Shown: positions 17,259 through 26,825 of the stretch, piece by piece
How positions within the stretch are numbered: the stretch's first letter is position 1
Layout: every line of letters begins with the position of its first letter
Source: Actinomycetales bacterium
GTDB lineage: Bacteria > Actinomycetota > Actinomycetes > Actinomycetales > Cellulomonadaceae
Assembly: GCA_020444245.1 (NCBI GenBank)
Contig: JAHLLI010000021.1
Coordinates: 27,872 to 91,871 of the forward strand
Reading direction: 5' to 3'
DNA: 64,000 bases
The notes under the pieces: generated by a model
What the model saw: the letters and a program-made list of their open reading frames with translations, nothing else
What the model was told of the DNA's origin: nothing
The model's database searches: none
Translations under genes and position numbers: made by a program

Positions 17259-19345
17259 CGTTCCATCGCGTCCTGCACCCACACCCGCGGCACCGACGCC
17301 AGCTCGTCCAGCCACACCCGCGCGCTCGCGTCCGACGGCGCCCGCCAGTCACCCCGCGGCGACAACGACCCGCCCGACGACACCTTGGGCCCGTTGGGCA
17401 TCGCCGACCGCTTGAACTGGCTGAACGCGAAGAACCGCTGGCAGAACACCCCGAGCCAACGCTTGATCGTCGCGAGATCGTAGGCCACCCGGCGCTCGGC
17501 CGGGAAGTTCTCCGGCCACGGCCCGAGCGCCGCGTCGTGCCACGCATGCCAGGCCAGGAACGCGATCGTCGACGGCGTCCGCCCCACCCGCAGGGTGTGG
17601 AACAGCGAGAAGTCCTGGAGCGCGTACGGGCCGATCCGCTCCTCGGTGGACTGCGGCCCCTCGCCGTCGGCGGCCGGCACCAGCTCCGGGCTGATCTCGG
17701 TGTCCAGGATGGCCTGGAGCACCGCGTCCACGTCCGCGTCGAACTGCTCGCTGGTGATGACCCAGCGGATCAGGTGCTGGATCAGCGTCTTGGGCACCCC
17801 GGAGTTCACGTTGTAGTGCGACATCTGGTCGCCGACGCCGTACGTGGACCAGCCGAGCGCGATCTCCGACAGGTCCCCCGTACCCAGCACGATCCCGCCG
17901 CGCTGGTTGGCCGCGCGGAACAGGTAGTCGGTGCGCAGCCCGGCCTGGACGTTCTCGAACGTGACGTCGTACACCGGCTCGCCGTCCGCGAACGGATGGC
18001 CGAGGTCGGCGAGCATCTGCCGCGCCGCGGGCCGGATGTCGAGCTCGGAGAACGTCACCCCTAGCGCCCGCGCCAGGGCCGTCGCGTTGGCCTTGGTCTC
18101 GTCCGACGTGGCGAACCCCGGCATGGTGAACGCCAGGATGTCCGACCGCGGCCGCCCCTCGCGGTCCATCGCGCGCGCCGCGACGATGAGCGCGTGGGTC
18201 GAGTCCAGCCCACCCGACACCCCGATGACGACCTTCGCCCCGCCGATCGCCCGCAGCCGCTGCTCGAGCCCGGCGACCTGGATGTTGTAGGCCTCATAGC
18301 AGTCCTGGGCCAGGCGCGTGGGGTCCGACGGCACGAACGGGAAGCGCTCCACCACACGCCGCAGCCCGACGTCCCGCGCGGGCGGGTCGAGCGTGAACGG
18401 CACCGTCCGGAACTCGTCCGGGCCCGGTCCCCACTCCGCCCGGTGCCGGCGGTTGTCGTCGAACGTGCCCATCCGCCGCCGCTCCGCCGCGATCGCCCCG
18501 AGGTCCACGTCGACGACGGTGCGGTGGTCGCCGTGCGCGAACCGCTCGCCCTCGGCGAGCGTCACGCCCAGCTCGTGCACCATGGTCTGACCGTCCCAGG
18601 CGAGGTCCGTCGTCGACTCGCCCTCGCCCGCCGCGGCGTACACGTACGCGGCCACGCAGCGCAGCGACGCGGCCCGCGCCAGCAGTGCCCGGGACTCGGC
18701 CCGGCCGATGGTGATGGGGCTGCCGGAGATGTTGACCAGCACCGTCGCACCCGCGAGCGCGGCCTCGGCACTCGGCGGCACCGGCACCCACATGTCCTCG
18801 CAGACCTCGACGTGCACCACGAGCCCGGGCACGTCGTCCGCAGCGAACAGCAGGTCCGGACCGAACGGCACGTCCGCCCCGAGCAGCCGCATGGTCGCCC
18901 CGGCCAGGTCGTCCCCCGGCGCCATCTGACGACGCTCGTAGAACTCCCGGTAGGTCGGCAGGTACGACTTGGGCGCCACCCCCAGCACCCGCCCGCGGTG
19001 CACGAGGACGGCACAGTTGTAGATCCGGTGCCGGTACCGCAGCGGCGCCCCGACCACGAGCACGGGCATCAGCTCCGCACTGGCCTCGACCACCCGGGCG
19101 AGCGCCGCCTCGACGTCGTCCAGGAGCGCGTCGGCGAGCAGCAGGTCGTCGATCGCGTAGCCGGTCAGCGCGAGCTCGGGCAGCGCGGCGACCGCGACCG
19201 CGTCGTCGTGACAGGCGCTCGCGGCGCGGATCACGGCGACGGCGTTGGCCTGCGGGTCGGCGACGGCGCTCGGCATCGCACAGGCCGCCACGCGGGCGAA
19301 ACCGTGCCGGTAGGCCGAGGCGAAGGGAAGGTCCACGATCGCCAT
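17255..19345 (-). CDS. nadE: glutamine-dependent NAD+ synthetase
   Basis: 696 residues, the long two-domain form. The N-terminal nitrilase-type glutaminase has the Glu57-Lys126-Cys182 triad (LPELALTGY, PKSYLPTYREFYERR, VEVCEDMW). The C-terminal synthetase has the ATP-pyrophosphatase loop SGGLDS (377-382) and GTGDLSEIALGWSTYG. It amidates nicotinic acid adenine dinucleotide to NAD+. ATG at 19345 gives the expected N-terminus. Stop overlaps the start of the GH6 gene, so the two are probably co-translated. Confidence 0.96.
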   Translation of the reverse strand: MAIVDLPFASAYRHGFARVAACAMPSAVADPQANAVAVIRAASACHDDAVAVAALPELALTGYAIDDLLLADALLDDVEAALARVVEASAELMPVLVVGAPLRYRHRIYNCAVLVHRGRVLGVAPKSYLPTYREFYERRQMAPGDDLAGATMRLLGADVPFGPDLLFAADDVPGLVVHVEVCEDMWVPVPPSAEAALAGATVLVNISGSPITIGRAESRALLARAASLRCVAAYVYAAAGEGESTTDLAWDGQTMVHELGVTLAEGERFAHGDHRTVVDVDLGAIAAERRRMGTFDDNRRHRAEWGPGPDEFRTVPFTLDPPARDVGLRRVVERFPFVPSDPTRLAQDCYEAYNIQVAGLEQRLRAIGGAKVVIGVSGGLDSTHALIVAARAMDREGRPRSDILAFTMPGFATSDETKANATALARALGVTFSELDIRPAARQMLADLGHPFADGEPVYDVTFENVQAGLRTDYLFRAANQRGGIVLGTGDLSEIALGWSTYGVGDQMSHYNVNSGVPKTLIQHLIRWVITSEQFDADVDAVLQAILDTEISPELVPAADGEGPQSTEERIGPYALQDFSLFHTLRVGRTPSTIAFLAWHAWHDAALGPWPENFPAERRVAYDLATIKRWLGVFCQRFFAFSQFKRSAMPNGPKVSSGGSLSPRGDWRAPSDASARVWLDELASVPRVWVQDAMER

Positions 19346-19379
19346 TCTCCCGTGATCGGGCGCCCGGATGTCACGGGGC

Positions 19380-20675
19380 TCACCAGGGCAGGTAGTAGCT
19401 GAGCACGTCGGCCGTCTGCGGCGGGAACAGCGCCTCGCCCACCTCGCGGTCGCCGTAGACGTCGGGTCGCAACCGTCGGAGGCCCGCGAACCCCCGCCCG
19501 CCCAGCAGCAGCGCACCGAGCTGGTCCGGCGCCACGCCGAACCCGCGGTGCACCCCGGGCCCCTGCATCGGCCCACCGGTCTCGACCGGTCCGAACCCGT
19601 CGCCCACGACCGGCAGCCGGTAGTGCGCGCCGAAGGTCGAGATCAGCAGCGCCCCGCCGAGCCGCTCGGCATCGAACTGCGCAGCCACCCTGCGCCGCGC
19701 GAGCACCGGCCGCAGCGCGTCCAGCAGCACCGCGGGGTCGGCGATCCGCAGGTAGTACTGCTCCGCCGCGTCGTCGGCCGGCTCGAGCAACGCGTCCCAG
19801 CCCCGGCCGGTGACCGTCCCCGCACGGTGCACGACGCTCAGCGGCTCGCCGCTCGCGACGGCCTCGCCCGCGAGCGCGGCGAGCAGGTCCCGTGCGGCGG
19901 CCTCGTCGACCGCCGCCGGCTCGGCGACCAGCAGGCCGTCACCGGGCCGCACCCGCGCGGAGGCGACCACCGCCCCGTCCCGCTCCAGCACCCGGAGCGC
20001 GGACGCCGACTGCCCCAGCAACGCGCGCCACCGCGCGGCCGGATGGGGCACCGCGACGTCGAACCCGGCCTGCGCAGCCTCCTGGAGCCGGGCGAGCGCG
20101 GGGAGGTCGGCGGTGGTGGCCTCGCGCAGCAGCGGCACCACGGGACCGCCCTGACCGGCGCCGGCCCCGACCTCGCCTGCGCGAGCGGCCCCTGCGGCGA
20201 GCCGCTCCGCCGCGTCGTGCGGGACCTCCCGCGCCGGAGCGATGTCGATCGCGTACTCGTACCCGAACAACCGGTAGAAGTACGGGATCCCGATCATCAC
20301 CTGGAGCACGTGCCCGCGCTCGGCCGACCGGCGGTGCGCCCAGCCCATCAGCGCCCTCGCCAGCCCCCGGTGCTCGTGCGACGTCGCCACGGCCACCAGC
20401 TCGACCTGACCCGCGGGCAGCACGACGTCGCCCACCCGCACCGCCTCGTCCAGCAGCGTCGCCGTGGCGACCACCTGCGACCCGTCGACCACGACGGCGC
20501 ACGCGCCCCACCCCAGATCCGGGTCGGTCACGACGAGCCGGTGGTCGACGGCGTCGTCGGCCTCGCCGCGCTCGGTGAGCAGGGCGCCGATCTGGTCCAG
20601 GTCCGCCGGTGCGGCGGTGCGCAGGACGAGGCCGCCGTCCAGCATCCGGGCGGGGCGGTCTCCGGGTTCAGCCAT
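19380..20675 (-). CDS. GNAT family N-acetyltransferase (Eis-like architecture)
   Basis: 431 residues. The N-terminal GNAT domain shows VELVAVATSHEHRGLARALMGWAH, the acetyl-CoA loop. A long C-terminal part contains a second GNAT-like region and an end domain (VHRGFGVAPDQLGALLLGG) resembling the Eis/SCP2-type arrangement. Eis-like enzymes acetylate amines, including aminoglycosides in some species, but substrate cannot be inferred. ATG at 20675 is preceded by GAGG 9 nt upstream. It lies 34 bp upstream of nadE on the same strand and may be co-transcribed. Confidence 0.8.
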   Translation of the reverse strand: MAEPGDRPARMLDGGLVLRTAAPADLDQIGALLTERGEADDAVDHRLVVTDPDLGWGACAVVVDGSQVVATATLLDEAVRVGDVVLPAGQVELVAVATSHEHRGLARALMGWAHRRSAERGHVLQVMIGIPYFYRLFGYEYAIDIAPAREVPHDAAERLAAGAARAGEVGAGAGQGGPVVPLLREATTADLPALARLQEAAQAGFDVAVPHPAARWRALLGQSASALRVLERDGAVVASARVRPGDGLLVAEPAAVDEAAARDLLAALAGEAVASGEPLSVVHRAGTVTGRGWDALLEPADDAAEQYYLRIADPAVLLDALRPVLARRRVAAQFDAERLGGALLISTFGAHYRLPVVGDGFGPVETGGPMQGPGVHRGFGVAPDQLGALLLGGRGFAGLRRLRPDVYGDREVGEALFPPQTADVLSYYLPW

Positions 20676-20733
20676 GGCTGCAACCCTCGCGGCGATCCCG
20701 CCGCCGCGTCCAGCCGATTGCCTGCGCCGCCGC

Positions 20734-22353
20734 TCAGACCTTGAAGCGGGAGACCTCCGTCTGCAGCTCCGCGGCCATCCGGGCGAGCTCGGCGATGGCG
20801 GCTCCGGCCTGCGCCACACCCTCGGTGGTCGTCACCGCGGCCGACGCCACGTGGGTGACGTTCGCGGCGATCTCCGTCGAGCCGTTCGACGCCTCCGCCA
20901 GGCTCCGGTTCATCTCGCCGGTGGTCGCGGTCTGCTCCTCGACCGCGGCGCTGATGGTGGTCTGGTACTCGTGGATGCGGTCGACGATCGCGGAGATCCG
21001 CGCGATCGCCTCCACGGCGCCGGACGTGTCGCCCTGGATGGCCTCGACCCGCCGGGCGATGTCCTCGGTGGCCTTGGCCGTCTCCTGGGCCAGGTCCTTG
21101 ACCTCACCGGCCACCACCGCGAACCCCTTGCCCGCATCCCCGGCCCGAGCCGCCTCGATCGTGGCGTTCAACGCCAGCAGGTTGGTCTGCTCGGCGATCT
21201 GGGTGATCACCTTGACCACGTTGCCGATCTCGGTCGAGCTCTCACCCAGCCGCGCCACCGACGCGGTGGTGTCGGAGGCCACGTCCACCGCCTCCGCGGC
21301 GACCTTGGACGCCTCGGTGGCGTTCCTGGCGATCTCGCGGATCGACGAGCCCATCTCCTCGGTGCCCGAGGCCACCGTCTGCACGTTGTTGCTGACCTGC
21401 TCGGCGGCGGCCGCCACCGCGCCGGCCTGCGCCGAGGTCTCCTGGGCCGCGGACCCGATCTGCGTGGACGTCGAGGACATCTGCTCGGTGGCCGCTGCGA
21501 CCGCACCGGCGGACGTCGCGACGGTGCGGATCACGTCCGCGATCTTGCCGACGAAGCGGTTGAACGCCGCGGCGACGGCACTCAGCTCGTCGTGGCCGGC
21601 GGCGTCGAGCCGGGCCGTGAGGTCGCCCTCACCCTCGGAGATGTCCTCCAGGCGGCGACGCAGCTCGGCGAGCGGGTTGGTGATCGACAGCGTGACGATC
21701 GCGATCAGAGTGACGAGCAGAGCCAGCGCGACGCCGGCGATGACCAGGAGCGCCGTGCGCGCCGTGGCCGCCTGCGCGGCGGCGTCCGCCGTGGCCGCGT
21801 CCGCGCGATCGGCCAGCTTCGTGGTCAGGGTCGCCATCGCGTCGGCGATGGCCTGGTACGTGGTGATCTCGTCATTGAGCACCAGGTTGTTGGCCTCCTC
21901 GATCCCGGCGGCGCTCGAGGAGCGGTAGGCGTCGATGATCTGCTGGTCCAGCCGCATGAACTCCTGGTAGCCGGCGCGTGCATCGGCGACGGCGGCGCGC
22001 TCGGTGTCCGTGAGCGACTGCTCCGCCTCGAGCACGGCGATCCCCGCGTCCATCGCGTCCGCCGCCTGGAGGAAGGCCGCGCGTGACCCGGTGTCCTGGG
22101 CGACCAGCGAGGCGTCGAGCACCGCGTCGAGCGCGTAGGCCGTCTGCCACCCGTTCCAGTCGGCGGCCAGGTACTTCAGGTTCGTGGCCTCGACGGCGAG
22201 CCGGTTCACCTCGGAGGCGTGCTCGGCAGCTCGGGTGGACGTCGCGAACGTCGTCAGCGACACAACGGTCACGGCGGCGACGGCGACCAGGGACACGACA
22301 CCCACCAGGGCGAGGCGCAGGCGGATGGTGGTACGGCGAAGCAGACCGAGCAC
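20734..22353 (-). CDS. methyl-accepting chemotaxis protein
   Basis: 539 residues. Transmembrane helix 1 ([20 protein letters not shown]), a helical extracellular sensor region of about 150 residues, helix 2 ([20 protein letters not shown]), a HAMP domain ([22 protein letters not shown]) and a long cytoplasmic signalling coiled coil. The tip is [37 protein letters not shown], the CheA/CheW-binding hairpin. Its presence implies a chemotactic, probably flagellated organism. GTG at 22353 has GGAG upstream. No other chemotaxis genes are adjacent. Ligand unknown. Confidence 0.95.
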   Translation of the reverse strand: MLGLLRRTTIRLRLALVGVVSLVAVAAVTVVSLTTFATSTRAAEHASEVNRLAVEATNLKYLAADWNGWQTAYALDAVLDASLVAQDTGSRAAFLQAADAMDAGIAVLEAEQSLTDTERAAVADARAGYQEFMRLDQQIIDAYRSSSAAGIEEANNLVLNDEITTYQAIADAMATLTTKLADRADAATADAAAQAATARTALLVIAGVALALLVTLIAIVTLSITNPLAELRRRLEDISEGEGDLTARLDAAGHDELSAVAAAFNRFVGKIADVIRTVATSAGAVAAATEQMSSTSTQIGSAAQETSAQAGAVAAAAEQVSNNVQTVASGTEEMGSSIREIARNATEASKVAAEAVDVASDTTASVARLGESSTEIGNVVKVITQIAEQTNLLALNATIEAARAGDAGKGFAVVAGEVKDLAQETAKATEDIARRVEAIQGDTSGAVEAIARISAIVDRIHEYQTTISAAVEEQTATTGEMNRSLAEASNGSTEIAANVTHVASAAVTTTEGVAQAGAAIAELARMAAELQTEVSRFKV

Positions 22354-22538
22354 GGGCTCACACTCCTCGAACGGGCGCGCCGATCGCCGCCCGGCACGAC
22401 GCGGCGACCTGCCGGACCATCGACCGGCTCCCGCGGGACGCGAGGGTCCGGGCACGCGTTTCACCCCTTCGCCGACCCGGCCCCGGGACCCTTGACCGTC
22501 GCCAGGACCGCCCCCGGACCTCCGTCCCGATCGACGAA

Positions 22539-22555
22539 ATACCCTACGGGGGTAT
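22539..22555. promoter_or_regulatory. CsoR operator
   Basis: ATACCCTACGGGGGTAT, a pseudo-palindrome of the TACCC...GGGTA type bound by CsoR. It overlaps a -10-like TATGGT (22553-22558) in front of csoR. No second copy is seen before copZ or copA, so this site probably controls all three genes. Confidence 0.85.
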
Positions 22556-22590
22556 GGTGTTGTGTGAACCCCAGGGACGAGGGAGCGCAC

Positions 22591-22872
22591 ATGCCGGGAT
22601 ACACCGGGACCAAGGATGAGTACCTCAAGCGGCTGCGCCGCATCGAGGGCCAGGTCCGAGGCATCGCACGCATGGTCGACGAGGACGTGTACTGCATCGA
22701 CGTCCTCACGCAGGTTGCGGCGGTGACCAAGGCGCTCCAGGCGGTGAGCCTCGGGTTGATGGAGGACCACCTCGCGCACTGCGTCGTCGACGCGGCCCGC
22801 GAGTCGCAGGAGGCGGGCGACGCCAAGGTCCGCGAGGCGGCCGAGGCGATCGCCAGGCTCGTACGGAGCTGA
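22591..22872 (+). CDS. csoR: copper-sensing transcriptional repressor CsoR
   Basis: 93 residues, all-helical DUF156 family. The Cu(I) ligands Cys35, His60 and Cys64 ([15 protein letters not shown]) match the Cys-His-Cys triad of CsoR, which separates it from RcnR, FrmR and CstR relatives. [14 protein letters not shown] is the DNA-contact helix. Cu(I) binding releases the repressor. ATG at 22591 is preceded by GAGGGAG. Heads the csoR-copZ-copA operon. Confidence 0.95.
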   Translation: MPGYTGTKDEYLKRLRRIEGQVRGIARMVDEDVYCIDVLTQVAAVTKALQAVSLGLMEDHLAHCVVDAARESQEAGDAKVREAAEAIARLVRS

Positions 22873-22912
22873 CCAGGGGCCGCCGGCCCCACCACCGAGG
22901 AAGGGAAACCCC

Positions 22913-23143
22913 ATGAGCACCCAGACCGTCCGCGTCGCGGGCATGACCTGCCACCACTGCGTGATGTCCGTGACCGAGGAGGTCAGCGAGATCGCCGGCG
23001 TGACCGGCGTCGACGTCGACCTCGTGGCCGGCGGCACCTCGACCGTGACCATCACGGCCGACGCCCCCGTCGCCGACGAGGCGATCGCCGCCGCCGTCGC
23101 CGAGGCCGGCTACGCCGTGGTGAACGCCAACTCGCTCCTCTGA
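22913..23143 (+). CDS. copZ: copper chaperone CopZ (heavy-metal-associated domain)
   Basis: 76 residues, a single ferredoxin-like HMA domain with the Cu(I) site GMTCHHC. The two His between the Cys are unusual beside the common MTCxxC, and may change copper affinity. ATG with GAAGGGAA upstream. Sits 40 bp after csoR and 98 bp before copA, so it likely delivers Cu(I) to the pump. Confidence 0.93.
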   Translation: MSTQTVRVAGMTCHHCVMSVTEEVSEIAGVTGVDVDLVAGGTSTVTITADAPVADEAIAAAVAEAGYAVVNANSLL

Positions 23144-23241
23144 GGCGGCCGGAGCCACCCGCACCGGCCCCACCCGCCGGCCCCGCACGACGTGACCGGC
23201 ACCAGCACCACCCAGCACACCCCACCGGGAGGTGGACCCGC

Positions 23242-25728
23242 ATGACCCAGCAGAACGCTGCGCCGACCCCGGCCCAGCAGTCCCCGCTCGAGCAGGCCTC
23301 CGCCGCAGGCGACCACCCGGTCGCCGTGCTCGACCTCGCAGTCCAGGGGATGACCTGCGCGTCCTGCGTGGCGAGGGTGGAGCGCAAGGTCGGCAAGATC
23401 GCCGGCGCGAGCGCGGTGGTGAACCTCGCCACCGAGTCCGCGCGCGTCGAGCTCAGCGAGGACATGGACGCGGACACGATCCTGGCGGCGATCGAGGCCG
23501 CCGGGTACTCGGCCACGGTCATGCGCGACTCCCGGGCGGCCAGCGCCACCGCCATCGCCGACGCCGAGCACGAGCGCGAGATGGCGCTGTCCGGCCACTC
23601 GATGCCCGAGGGCGCCGACATGGCCGACCACGAGGACACCTCCGACCCGGGCGAGGCGCGCGGCAAGGACCTGCGCCGTCGCCTCATCGGGGCGTCGGTG
23701 CTGACCGTGCCGGTGGTCGCACTGTCGATGATCCCGGCGCTGCAGTTCGACGGGTGGCAGTGGGTCGTCGCCGCGCTCGCGCTGCCCGTCGCGACCTGGG
23801 CGGCGTGGCCGTTCCACCGCGCCGCGGCGCGGGCCGGCCGGCACGGCTCGTCGACGATGGACACGCTGGTGTCCCTCGGCGTCATCGCGTCGACCGGCTG
23901 GTCGCTGTGGGCCCTGCTGTTCGGCGGTGCCGGCGCGATCGGGATGCGGATGACCCCGACGCTGCTGCCCCGTGCCGCGGCCGGCGCCGGCGGCATGCCG
24001 GAGCTGTACTTCGAGACCGCCGCCGTGGTCACGACGTTCCTGCTGGCCGGCCGCTACGCCGAGCACCGCTCGCGGCGCCGGGCCGGAGACGCGCTGCGCG
24101 CGCTGCTGTCCCTCGGGGCCAGCGAGGCGACCGTCCTGGTGGACGAGGGCGGGCGGCGCGTCGAGCGCCAGGTCCCCACGTCCGCCCTGCGGGTCGGCGA
24201 CCTGTTCGCCGTGCGGCCCGGCGAGAAGGTCGCCACCGACGGCGTCGTCGTCGAAGGCACGTCCGCGCTCGACACCTCGCTGCTCACCGGCGAGCCCGTG
24301 CCGGTGGACGTCGGCCCCGGCGACGCCGTGACCGGCGCGACCGTGAACACGTCGGGCTACCTGGAGGTCCGCGCCACCCGCGTCGGCGAGGAGACCACGC
24401 TGGCCCGGATCGGGCGCCTGGTCACCCAGGCGCAGACCGGCAAGGCTCCGGTGCAGCGGCTCGCGGACCGGATCTCCGCGGTGTTCGTGCCGGTGGTCAT
24501 CTCGCTCGCGATCGTGACGTTCGTCGTCTGGCTGCTGATCGGCGCCGGCACGACGGCCGCGTTCACCGCGGGCGTCGCGGTGCTGATCATCGCCTGCCCG
24601 TGCGCCCTGGGCCTGGCCACGCCGACCGCCCTGCTGGTGGGCACCGGACGCGGCGCCCAGCTGGGCGTGCTCATCAAGGGTCCGGAGATCCTCGAGCAGA
24701 CCCGGCGGGTGGACACCGTCGTGCTGGACAAGACCGGCACGGTCACCGAGGGCCGCATGCAGGTCACCGACGTGCTGCCGGCCAAGGGCGAGGACGCCGA
24801 CGAGGCCGTGCGGTTCGCCGGTGCCGTCGAGGCACGCAGCGAGCACCCGATCGCCCGTGCGGTGGTCGACCGGGCCCGCAACACCGTCACCACCGGCGGC
24901 GCTCCCGAGCCCGAGGTCCCGCAGGTGGGTGCCGACGGCGTCGAGATCGGCTCGGACCAGGTCACCGAGTTCCGCAACGACGCCGGGCGCGGCGTGGTGG
25001 GCGTGGTCCGCACCGCGCACCAGGGGGTCGAGGTCTCCCGGCGCGTGCTGGTGGGCCGCGGCACGTGGCTACGCGAGCAGGACGTCGACACCTCGGCGCT
25101 GGACGGCGTCGCGACGATGGCCGAGCGCGAGGGCTCGACGGTGGTCCTGGTGGCCTGGGCCGGCCGCGCGCGCGCCGCGATCGTGCTGAGCGACCCGATC
25201 AAGGAGACCTCACGCGCCGCCGTCGCCGAGCTGCGCGAGCTGGGCCTGCGGCCGGTCCTGCTCACCGGCGACAACGCCACCGTGGCCCGCACGGTCGCCC
25301 AGGACGTGGGCATCGCGGCGGAGGACGTGGTGGCCGAGGTCCTGCCGGAGGACAAGGTCGAGGCCGTGGTCGCGCTCCAGCGCGCCGGCCGGGTGGTCGC
25401 GATGGTCGGCGACGGCGTCAACGACGCCGCGGCCCTCGCCCAGGCCGACCTGGGCCTGGCGATGGGCACCGGCACCGACGTCGCGATCGAGGCCGCCGAC
25501 ATCACGCTGGTGCGCGGCGACCTGCAGTCGGCCGGTCAGGCGATCCGGCTGTCCAGGCGGACCCTGCAGATCATCAAGCAGAACCTGTTCTGGGCGTTCG
25601 GCTACAACGTGGCGGCGATCCCGCTGGCCGCGCTCGGCATGCTCAACCCGATGATCGCCGGTGCGGCGATGGCCTTCAGCAGCGTCCTGGTGGTGAGTAA
25701 CTCCCTGCGCCTGCGCCGCTTCTCCTGA
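23242..25728 (+). CDS. copA: Cu(I)-exporting P1B-type ATPase
   Basis: 828 residues. An N-terminal HMA domain with GMTCASC (Cys39, Cys42) is followed by a Met/His-containing acidic linker (about 105-140) and eight expected membrane helices. The intramembrane CPC motif is at 452-454 (IIACPCALGLATPTALL), the phosphorylated Asp496 is in DKTGTVTEG, the TGE loop in LLTGEPVP, the HP motif in ARSEHPIARA and the hinge GDGVNDAAALAQADLG. Exports Cu(I) using ATP. Ribosome site GGGAGG before ATG. Third gene of the CsoR-controlled operon. Confidence 0.96.
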   Translation: MTQQNAAPTPAQQSPLEQASAAGDHPVAVLDLAVQGMTCASCVARVERKVGKIAGASAVVNLATESARVELSEDMDADTILAAIEAAGYSATVMRDSRAASATAIADAEHEREMALSGHSMPEGADMADHEDTSDPGEARGKDLRRRLIGASVLTVPVVALSMIPALQFDGWQWVVAALALPVATWAAWPFHRAAARAGRHGSSTMDTLVSLGVIASTGWSLWALLFGGAGAIGMRMTPTLLPRAAAGAGGMPELYFETAAVVTTFLLAGRYAEHRSRRRAGDALRALLSLGASEATVLVDEGGRRVERQVPTSALRVGDLFAVRPGEKVATDGVVVEGTSALDTSLLTGEPVPVDVGPGDAVTGATVNTSGYLEVRATRVGEETTLARIGRLVTQAQTGKAPVQRLADRISAVFVPVVISLAIVTFVVWLLIGAGTTAAFTAGVAVLIIACPCALGLATPTALLVGTGRGAQLGVLIKGPEILEQTRRVDTVVLDKTGTVTEGRMQVTDVLPAKGEDADEAVRFAGAVEARSEHPIARAVVDRARNTVTTGGAPEPEVPQVGADGVEIGSDQVTEFRNDAGRGVVGVVRTAHQGVEVSRRVLVGRGTWLREQDVDTSALDGVATMAEREGSTVVLVAWAGRARAAIVLSDPIKETSRAAVAELRELGLRPVLLTGDNATVARTVAQDVGIAAEDVVAEVLPEDKVEAVVALQRAGRVVAMVGDGVNDAAALAQADLGLAMGTGTDVAIEAADITLVRGDLQSAGQAIRLSRRTLQIIKQNLFWAFGYNVAAIPLAALGMLNPMIAGAAMAFSSVLVVSNSLRLRRFS

Positions 25729-25857
25729 GCGCCGCCGAGCTGGGCAGCGAGGCGTGATCCCTGGGGGCTGATCCCTGGGTCGGCCCCGACGGGAACGGCG
25801 CCCCGACGCGCGCTCGTGCCGATGAGCGAGCACGGCCCTCGGGCCGTCCACCTGCCA

Positions 25858-25900
25858 ACGTGGAAACTCCGGCGCGAGTACCGCGTCGGAAGTTCCACGT
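25858..25900. terminator. long imperfect hairpin between convergent copA and ABC permease
   Basis: Two 19-nt arms (25858-25876 and 25882-25900) pair at 16 of 19 positions around a 5-nt loop; the outer eight pairs (ACGTGGAA/TTCCACGT) are perfect. A shorter hairpin ACGGCC-CTCG-GGCCGT lies at 25832-25847. No T-run follows. Placed between convergent genes, it may act as a bidirectional terminator; another role cannot be excluded. The remainder of the 299-bp gap contains the direct repeat TGATCCCTGGG twice (about 25755 and 25770) and nothing coding. Confidence 0.55.
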
Positions 25901-26027
25901 ACGCACCCGGCGGGGCGATCCGTCCCCTACCTGCCGCAGCTCGTGCGCGCGCTGGCACGGCACGGCCCTGCGTCGCGCTGGACCGGGTTCTGTCACGGAA
26001 CGCGCGACGGATCGTCCGCGCGGGCGC

Positions 26028-26825
26028 TCAGTGGAACCGGCGGCCCTCGTCGCGGCGGTAGGCGTATGCGGTCACGACGGCGAACAGCACCGTCCACGCG
26101 GCGAGCACCGGCAGGGCCGTCGCGGGCAGGGCGTCGCCGGTCACCGCGGACACCACCAGGTCCCGCGCGGCGCGGCTGGGCAGGTACGTCGACAGGGTGT
26201 CGAGCCACCCCGGGAAGGACTCCGGGGGGAGGAACAGGCCCCCGGCGAACGCGAGCGGGAACACCACGACCTGCGCCACCGCGACCGCGGCCTTGGAGCT
26301 CATCAGGTAGCCGATGGTCAGGCCGATGAGCAGGAACGGCACCCCCGACACCATCGCGAGCAGCACACCGGCGAGGAACTGCCCCCACGTCACCGACGCC
26401 TCGGTGAGGAACGCCGCGATGAGGATCGGCGGCACCAGGCCCAGCAGCGACCACACCGTGCCGTTCAGCACCCGCCCGGCCATCCGCGGCCATGGACCGC
26501 TGGGCAGCGTGCGCAGGTACGGGTCGAACGGCTGGGCGCGGTCCTCTGCCACGCCGATGCCGTAGGTGAACACCGATGTCGACATCACCGCGAACACCGC
26601 GAGCTGCGCGGTGGCCGCGGCCGCGGCCACCGGGTCCCCGGCGACCACGCGCTGCGGCACCACGAAGAACAGCAGCGCCAGCCCGGGGAAGAGCATCGTG
26701 CCGAGCACGGCCATCGGGACCCGGATCGTCTCCAGGAAGCCGTAGCGGAAGTGGACCACCGACAGGCGCAGCCCGGAGATGCGGGGCGCGCGCGCCGGTG
26801 TGCGGTCGGCGACGACGGCGGTCAT
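26028..26825 (-). CDS. ABC-2 type transporter permease
   Basis: 265 residues with six predicted transmembrane segments (for example VLGTMLFPGLALLFFVV, QFLAGVLLAMVSGVPFLLIGLTIGYL, VAQVVVFPLAFAGGLFLPP). The last block with LPPESFPGWLDTLSTYLPSRAARDL is typical of ABC-2 permeases. Partner of the ATPase directly upstream; starts overlap as ATGA. The pair resembles DrrAB-type exporters; substrate unknown. Confidence 0.92.
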   Translation of the reverse strand: MTAVVADRTPARAPRISGLRLSVVHFRYGFLETIRVPMAVLGTMLFPGLALLFFVVPQRVVAGDPVAAAAATAQLAVFAVMSTSVFTYGIGVAEDRAQPFDPYLRTLPSGPWPRMAGRVLNGTVWSLLGLVPPILIAAFLTEASVTWGQFLAGVLLAMVSGVPFLLIGLTIGYLMSSKAAVAVAQVVVFPLAFAGGLFLPPESFPGWLDTLSTYLPSRAARDLVVSAVTGDALPATALPVLAAWTVLFAVVTAYAYRRDEGRRFH

